This document shows positions 57,995 through 64,000 of a stretch of 64,000 bases of DNA, piece after piece. Every line of letters begins with the position of its first letter. Position 1 is the stretch's first letter. Source of the stretch: Tanypteryx hageni (lineage: Eukaryota; Arthropoda; Insecta; Odonata; Petaluridae); NCBI GenBank assembly GCA_028673005.1, contig CM054116.1, positions 69,081,315-69,145,314 on the forward strand. The letters are read 5' to 3'. The translations under genes were made by a program, and so were the position numbers. Below the pieces are notes generated by a model. The model worked only from the letters and a program-made list of their open reading frames with translations, did not search any database and was not told where the DNA came from.

Positions 57995-58769
57995 TGTAGC
58001 GTCTTTGGTACACTGAATACCCCAGTGTACCAGAATCGTATGTTTTTTGAACTTGTTTCAGTGAACTTTATTTTTCATTGTAATTTCCAAATCCGATGAA
58101 ACCTAAAACTCCACCGATCAGATTAGTATAAAATTTAACACTGAGACACGTTTTTATACATTTTATCAATCGTAAATCTTTTGCCAGGGATGCCGATATA
58201 GCTCTTTACCTCTCGGAGTGGATAAACTAGAAGATGGCCTCTTGCTATCTTTTATGAGTTGTTAAAAGCTGCAGCTATCAATAAATTTGTTATTTTGTCA
58301 CACAGTAATTGCATGAAAGGCAAATCTAAGCTGTTTTCTTGATGAACTTGAGAGAAGCTATGATCAAGCCCCAGCTCCAAGAACGCCTCCAAATTACAAC
58401 TTTGAGAACTTCCCTCCTCAAGTCCATAGCTTCACAACTTCGACTGCCAGAGGCTTCAAAAAGTACTGCAATTAATTAGGAGTCAAGGAGTGGAAGATGC
58501 CAGCTATGCGACCGCAGCAACGACTGCAAAACTACATCACGCTTCAAGAGCTGTCAGGAGTTTACTTGCCAGAATCATTCGGATATAATTTGAAACAATG
58601 TTTAAAATAATTTTTAAAACTGTTCCTTTTCACTTTTATGTTTATAAATTAAAAAATGAACACATTTGTTTGCTAACAGTTAATGGCTAAATACAAATAT
58701 TATTCATGGGGTACTCAGTGCCCCAGTGTACCTGAGTAAGGTGCCAAAACCTAGTGTACTTTACCAGGG
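57995..58769. mobile_element. Probable piggyBac-like element, decayed
   Basis: The right end reads GGGGTACTCAGTGCCCCAGT...TTTACCAGGG followed by TTAG (decayed TTAA, 58770-58773). The left part has GGTACACTGAATACCCCAGT near 58010, a shorter version of the same block. The interior (e.g. 58.33-58.55 kb) has a broken frame without a nameable domain. The left boundary is unclear because the non-LTR copy adjoins it. Confidence 0.45.
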
Positions 58770-58778
58770 TTAGGTGAA

Positions 58779-59065
58779 CAGGTGCGGCCCGAGCAATTTT
58801 GGCGCCCCGGGCGAGATAGCACTCCAGGGCCCCCCTCCGTTAATGTTTGTTGAGATATTTACATAGTACATGTTCATTTATTCATCGCTCTGTAAAATTA
58901 TTGATAATAAAAAGCTAAAATGAATGCCATCAAGGTTCTTGCCTGCTCCTCGATATAAATTGGTGTCCAATATTTATTCACTTGCAAGTAATGCATAGAT
59001 AAATGATCGGAATAGCGCCCCCAAAACTTTGGCGCCCGGGTCGGCCATAGCTCGGGCCGGCCCTG
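58779..59065. mobile_element. hAT MITE (287 bp), GGCGCCCCGGG family
   Basis: The left end CAGGTGCGGCCCGAGCAATT and the inverted right end CAGGGCCGGCCCGAGCTATG are flanked by TAGGTGAA (58771-58778) and TAAGTGAA (59066-59073), matching at 7 of 8. Subterminal GGCGCC-rich sequence is also inverted. It landed at the terminus of the piggyBac-like element. Related fragments lie at 19.96 and 22.36 kb. Confidence 0.82.
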
Positions 59066-59144
59066 TAAGTGAAATATAGTAAAATATAACACTTGTATAT
59101 ATGATATTCTAAAAGGGTAAGGAGTGGCGTGCGTTATTCTTTGA

Positions 59145-59720
59145 TCCTTAAATACTACACTTCTAAAAAAAACCACGATACTACTACACGTGTGAATTTT
59201 CACCCGGCAGCTTTCGTATGCGGATTTAGCATGAATAAATGTTTTTAACAACAAGTACCTATGTTTTTATTAAAAATGTTCATATCTTGTACTGCACAAA
59301 TAAGTAGTGCAAAATTATTAATGATACAAAATGAATTTTAACAAATAATTCTGAAAAATCACTTTATGAAGAGCTATCTTCTGATCTATTTTTAATACAG
59401 TTTTCACAGATTATATTGCGATGTTGACCACAAACAAACTGCTCGCATGATGTGCACCGAATATAGTTTGTATCAACATGATTATCTTTTTTCGCAGCGG
59501 TAATATATAAAAGCCCCACAAATGCTTTGTGCTCCACTATAGAAAGATCTCTAATACATCGACACGCTATGACCAAGGTCTAAAAGCAAAGTGAACACAG
59601 CAGGAGAAGACTTACGGAAAAGCACATCTAAGGGGAGACGATATTTACTCCGTACATTCCTGAGCTATAAGTAAACGGCGCTGCTCTGGTTTTTTTCACC
59701 CATAGTGTAGCATTTAAGGG
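59145..59720 (-). mobile_element. Internally deleted piggyBac element (576 bp)
   Basis: The right end reads ATAGTGTAGCATTTAAGGG next to TTAA (59721-59724). The left end TCCTTAAATACTACACTTCT is its inverted partner next to TTGA (59141-59144), a one-base change from TTAA. The interior retains a joined N- and C-terminal piece of the transposase on the minus strand. The TTAA target, G/C-run ends and coding remnant together identify piggyBac. Confidence 0.83.
59364..59576 (-). pseudogene. piggyBac transposase remnant (70 codons, N- and C-terminal parts joined)
   Basis: The frame begins with CRCIRDLSIVEHKAFVGLLY then ITAAKKDNH, which matches the early DDE_Tnp_1_7 region of piggyBac transposases (the 'ExxAFxGLLxxxGxxKSN' block). 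It passes directly into RCTSCEQFVCGQHRNIICENC, a C-terminal cysteine-rich zinc-binding domain. The catalytic aspartates that normally lie between are absent. The junction is in frame, so the short product could in principle be made, but it could not cut DNA. Confidence 0.78.
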
Positions 59721-59724
59721 TTAA

Positions 59725-60422
59725 TGATTACATAATAATATTTTTTTAAAGAATCTTCGCAGCCTTAGGGAACCTGAAGTACTCCGTCACTTATTAAACA
59801 CTTAGTTGTCGAATTATCCGAATTCGCTCTTCCCGAGTAGTAAGCTTCCTGATCCCCTGCTATTCTTTTTCACTTACTGCTTTTTCAAGTGAATTGGAGA
59901 AATGGATCGTTTTTCATTTGCGCTGAGCCGGTTGACTAACTTCCGTTTTCCACAGCGTGATTCTGTCATTTTAACGGAGTACGAGTACTTAGATGAAGAT
60001 AATGTAACATGGAGCCGAAGGAAACGCGCAACTCGATGGCCTCCATCGTCTCTGGGAATCGCTCCGCGCCCTCTGACGTTGGTTTCGGAGAGGGACAAAA
60101 GTGTGTACGCGTGCAGTAAACGGTTTACGAATAGACATCCGAACGGAGTTAGGTTTGACTCGGAAAGATTGTATGATAAGGGATCGAAGGAAGGTACCTG
60201 AAGAGCGCACACGCAGCGCGGCTGTAGTTGAGGTCCCCCGCCGTTCCTCCGAGATCTGTGAAGGCGGTTCGCGGGAACGTTGGACGAGGTGCGACCTAAA
60301 GGAGTAGTAAGGTCGATGTCGTTTGACTCGGGAATACAGAGCGACCGAAAAAATATAACTGAAGAAGACAGGCAGTTTGGCGGACCTAGAGGTCTCTCGA
60401 AGTTTCTCCTAGAGCCAGAGTC
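59725..60422. other. CpG-rich segment without nameable coding
   Basis: Composition becomes CpG-rich from about 59.9 kb. Overlapping frames at 59902-60201 (plus) and 59874-60212 (minus) show no domain. Together with the splice donor at 60.70 kb this may be the 5' region of a host gene. Confidence 0.3.
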
Positions 60423-60699
60423 AGTAGTTCTTCGGAACGATGGAAGTGAGTCGGAGCGATGGAAGTGAGCGCGCGATCGGAAAGCACTGTGACGGGGAAA
60501 ATCTGAACCGACTTTCTTAAGACGTTCTTATCACTTTATATCTCAGGTCACGCAAGTGTCGCGATCCGCGAACTTTCTACTGCGCGATGAACATTCGACC
60601 AGCCAAAGTCTTCCAAAGAAGTGATGTGAAGATAGAATTCGACAGAGATCCAGATCCACCGTCGCAGAACTTTCTCCCCCGTAGCGAAGGTCGCCGCGG
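60423..60699 (+). other. Candidate non-coding first exon of a host gene
   Basis: An arthropod initiator-like TCAGTAG at 60421 opens a CpG-rich stretch that ends at CGCGG followed by GTAAGTA (60700), a near-consensus splice donor. No downstream exon or polypyrimidine-AG partner can be named, and no conserved protein is encoded. It could be chance. Confidence 0.28.
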
Positions 60700-60705
60700 G
60701 TAAGT

Positions 60706-62320
60706 AAAAGAAATAAGATTTATTAATGTCTGACGGTAATATATTCACGAGTAGAGGAACCTGCGATGATGTAGTGCGTTGTTGAAAGTGTGTTGTGCAT
60801 TGAAGTTGCGATAACGTGCCCTATCTCGAACATTCCATAGGTTTACATTTTTCTCCCATTGCAGAAGTGATTTTGTCATTGAATTTCGTCGTTGACATTC
60901 TTTCGTCACTGCTATTGTCATCACCTTTGGAATTAAGCAGTTTTTCGCCCTAATTGTACTCAAGAAGAATGTGGCGCATTTGAGTATTATTAAGGTTAAC
61001 GACGGAGTTTCTTATTAAAGTTCCCTTCCGCAAGTTTCCAACTCATCTAGGTATTAAGCTAGTAAGTTATGCGTAGATTCCATTTCATTTAGCGTTTTTA
61101 AATTCGTTTTAATAGGACGTGTGCGAATATCTACGAAACTTGAAGATAGAGAGCAATAAACATTTTAATTAATGTTCTCTATTTTTGGATAAGGTTTAGA
61201 AGCATTGTAAATGTGATAATTGTATAAAAGGTGCCTCATGCAACTTTCAATCCAATCCTTTCCTCTCTTGTTTATAATTTTTACCGTGACTACTTCGACT
61301 TAAAAATTTGAGACGTAAATTTCCGATCACATTCTAATAAATATTTCGGCTATTTCAGTCTCGATTCAATGCCACTTCTACCCATGCCCTTGGTAAATTG
61401 ATATTCATGGCGAAGATCCTCGTTTGAGTGAAATTATCATTGTAAACGCAATGATGCCTATATTGTGATGTGAATGCTTCCTATGCTTAAAAAATATCGG
61501 CTAGTATTGCACCCGGTGAATTGTTAGTTAAATTTTAATGCCAATGAAGTTAGCTTCAAGTTATTACGACATACCGGAAATCATTCAAAGAAATAACTTT
61601 AAATTTCACATAGTTTTTCAATGCTGCCGGTTTCGCAATATTCGTGTAGAAATTCTGTATAGTTATTTCTTTGAACAATAATGGCTTTCCACAAAGTAAC
61701 GCCTGAGTTCGATGAATTTATATATCAGGAAGTTCGCTCAAAAACTGCCAATTTTATTTTCAAGTCTTTTAACATTCATAGGAAAGCTACGCTGAAAATG
61801 TTAGGAGAGTAACATATATATTGGGATAGTCTCGAGGATTCGTCTCTCGTATTTCATATCATTAATTAATTAAAACTCGTAAATATAAATATTTTAAAAA
61901 GCACAGTGCCTATTTGTTGGCCCTAAAGGGTTTAATGCGCACGAGTTTTAATATTTCGCGTATTTTGTCGTAACGGAAGAATTGGTGGCGACCTTAACCA
62001 AAACAGCGGCGAAATAAATCGCTCTAACTCACCACTCCCGTCGCAATAAGCGTGGCGGACGGTTCGACGGGGTTTCCGAATCGAAACAGCCCTTTCGTGT
62101 TTATTCCTCTATTTGCCATCGTCTCCGGTTCATCAATACGCCGCTATTTCGCCGAGCGTCTAAAATATTATTTCGTCTTTCACTCGATACTGAAATAAGT
62201 TTTTAAAAAGTCGTATTTTCCTCTCCTAAAATCGCCCTCGGGTATTTTTCCACCTACCCCCTCTTCATTGACGTCACGGCCTCTCGTCCCCCACCCACTT
62301 CCCTTCTCCCAATGTCTCCC
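60706..62320. other. No recognised feature
   Basis: AT-rich DNA to about 61.9 kb, then CpG-richer sequence at 61.98-62.16 kb. No repeats with clear ends and no motif-bearing frames. Confidence 0.4.
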
Positions 62321-62324
62321 TCCC

Positions 62325-62880
62325 ACTTTTTCTTTTTTTCCTCCCTCTCTTTCTTGTTTCACAGTTCACTTGGCGGCAAGTGAACACTCGTACTCTTCCC
62401 ACGCTTCTCTCCTCTGGAATGTCCCGAACTCTTTTATTTTCGCCCGTCTCTCTCTCTCTCGCTTTCGAATTAACACAACTCCAATACCTCCCCCGTCTCT
62501 GGAGTCCCCTTTCCCTTATCCCTTCACTATCTTTCCCCTCCAACTGTCCTATAACAGCCATTTCTCTCTCATCATGCAGTCCTACACCTTTCATATCTTT
62601 CATCCTTTTCCCTTTCTCTGCCCCTACTTTCTTACTCTCTCTTTCCCTCCCTTTCTCTTTACTCTCCCTCCCTTGCCCGACATATCCTTTCACTTCCGTC
62701 CATTTCCAGAGTTCCCGCTTCCCCTTCTCTCTCACTCCATCTCTTCTCGTATCTCCATTTCTTCTCGTATCTCCATTTCGAACCGAATTCTTTTCGCGTT
62801 TCATGAAAATATCTTCCCACTCCTTTCCTTTACACCCCCTCTCCACCGTAGTCGCTCGGCGTTCGCAACCTATTCTGTGA
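62325..62880. repeat. Pyrimidine-rich (CT) island
   Basis: The same class as the GA islands but in the opposite orientation, with C/T dominating the plus strand. The 209- and 166-codon frames across it are Ser/Leu/Pro/Phe-rich and show no domain. CTTCTCGTATCTCCATTT is a local direct duplication near 62.75 kb. Confidence 0.72.
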
Positions 62881-63431
62881 GCGACGGGATGAATTAATGC
62901 CGTTATTGCGTCGTTGTGAACATATTCCTACTTTATTTTTCAGCTACCCTCATAAAACGCATTACGTTCGGCAGCTCTTGAAAAGATGTCGCTGTAGTTT
63001 TCGGAAAACAAACGCATTAGCAGCGCGAAGTTATTATTTTTTAATAGAGTGTATTCGGGCAAAAAGAATATTTTATAAGGTGTGCGGATTATTAGATGGC
63101 ATAACGTGCGAGTCCAACTTTCTAATTCCGAATGTCGCGAGGAAGCAGTTACTTCACGAGAAACGTATCGTCGCGTGATTTTTCTCGCATTTCGTGCGAG
63201 TAGTCTGCCGCAGAACTTCGCCTCTTTTCCATAAGTGATTTTCTGTCTATGGCTGACAGTCATTCTGGCTCAAATTTTGCAAAATAAACTTCAGATTTTA
63301 AATTGAAAAAAGGAAAAATGAAAGCATTTTTAATCTTTTATAGGACCTGGAAAACAGATATAATGAACTAGTATTTAAAAATTAAATCCCAAGGTTTAAA
63401 GTTACAGAAATTGTCAAAGAATCTACGTTTC
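62881..63431. other. No recognised feature
   Basis: A 93-codon frame at 62897-63178 has no recognisable domain. Nothing else was seen. Confidence 0.4.
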
Positions 63432-63439
63432 TTCTACAC

Positions 63440-63715
63440 CAGGGGTGGGCAAACTACGGCCCGCGAGGGCATTTTATGTGGTCCGCGATGCCATTACGAA
63501 TGCGAACCGTAATATAAAATAGAGATTACTTCATATTTGCAGCTTAAAAACCTTTCCCAGTGATGCTATGGGGATAGCATATTATTTATTATTGATTTTC
63601 ACTAAAAGGATCCCTCGAATTTTCTCAAATAAATTTCGATGTGAACCCTAACATGGCCCGCCGAAGCATTTTCAGCCATTAATGCGGCCCGCCACGTAAA
63701 AGGTTTGCCCACCCG
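63440..63715. mobile_element. hAT MITE (276 bp)
   Basis: An exact 8-bp duplication TTCTACAC flanks it (63432-63439 and 63716-63723). The left end CAGGGGTGGGCAAAC and the inverted right end CGGGTGGGCAAAC, plus GGCCCGC-rich subterminal sequence on both sides, fit the widespread class of hAT ends of this form. No coding capacity. Confidence 0.9.
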
Positions 63716-63723
63716 TTCTACAC

Positions 63724-64000
63724 CATTGAGTTTCGTCCACAACTATAAAAACTCCAAAGGATGATGCAGAAATTTAATACGGCATGAAAATACTAAACTA
63801 GGCGTAGTACCAGGGCTCGAGGATATGACATTAAAAAATTTCCATGAATATTTGGGAGTGAACTAAGTAAAAGCTTTATATCATACTCATTAATGCAGTA
63901 GATCTGTGCGACAATGAACTATGATGATTGAGGTTTAAAAGATGTATCGCAAATTGAGAATTCAAATTATTTAAACGGAAGTATCGCTTATGCTCCTTAA
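63724..64000. other. No recognised feature
   Basis: AT-rich sequence to the window end with no element ends or motifs. Confidence 0.5.

Noticed and set aside
62268..62897. 209-, 190- and 166-codon frames on both strands
   Set aside because: All three overlap the CT-rich island and are low-complexity on both strands, as expected from strand asymmetry.

Overview
This 64 kb window looks like intergenic or deep-intronic DNA from a large, repeat-rich arthropod genome. The non-LTR, Helitron, hAT, Tigger/pogo-like, piggyBac-like and Penelope-like families seen here, the AT-rich background and the long GA/CT-rich islands all fit a metazoan with much old mobile DNA. One repeat at 26.24 kb (TCTACA units followed by a CCTGCAAGCCAC stem) resembles a sequence I recall as common in hemimetabolous insects. 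The species cannot be fixed from the sequence. I found no host protein-coding gene I would defend. The only hint is a CpG-richer stretch at 59.9-60.7 kb that ends in a strong splice donor. Most open frames are chance or relics of transposons.

Layout. At 0-2 kb lies a non-LTR copy on the minus strand, interrupted by a tRNA-derived SINE, then a 319-bp hAT MITE. At 3.8 and 9.1 kb are two ~110-120 bp insertions with 11-12 bp target duplications that share a Penelope-like core; the first carries a hammerhead-like motif. At 10.9-14.3 kb are two Tigger-like TIR elements; the second holds a reverse transcriptase element that itself holds a hAT MITE. At 15-16.5 kb is a purine-rich island. At 17.4-19.2 kb is a foldback-type element with tandem-repeat arms and a 121-128 bp minisatellite in its core. 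At 22.8-26.7 kb are a hAT element with a nested repeat and another TIR element. At 27-33.5 kb are a SINE, an AT-rich repeat, GA islands and a 905-bp TIR element inserted in a TA microsatellite. At 33.5-42.9 kb is a cluster of four Helitron-type copies with hAT and Penelope-like relics. At 46.1-49.6 kb is a hAT element with an exact 8-bp duplication and a decayed transposase. At 50.3-51.6 kb are two tandem copies of a ~0.65 kb repeat also present at 5.7 and 23 kb. At 55-59.7 kb are RTE and non-LTR relics, piggyBac-like ends and a 576-bp internally deleted piggyBac. At 63.4 kb is a last hAT MITE.

How the parts relate. Nothing here works as a pathway. The informative content is insertion order: many elements keep both termini and target duplications, so nests can be dated relative to each other. 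The GA islands and two homeodomain-site-rich segments (21.1 and 32.1 kb) are the best candidates for host regulatory DNA. All boundaries come from reading termini by eye. Family names rest on terminal motifs, target-site length and short protein motifs, not on database searches.
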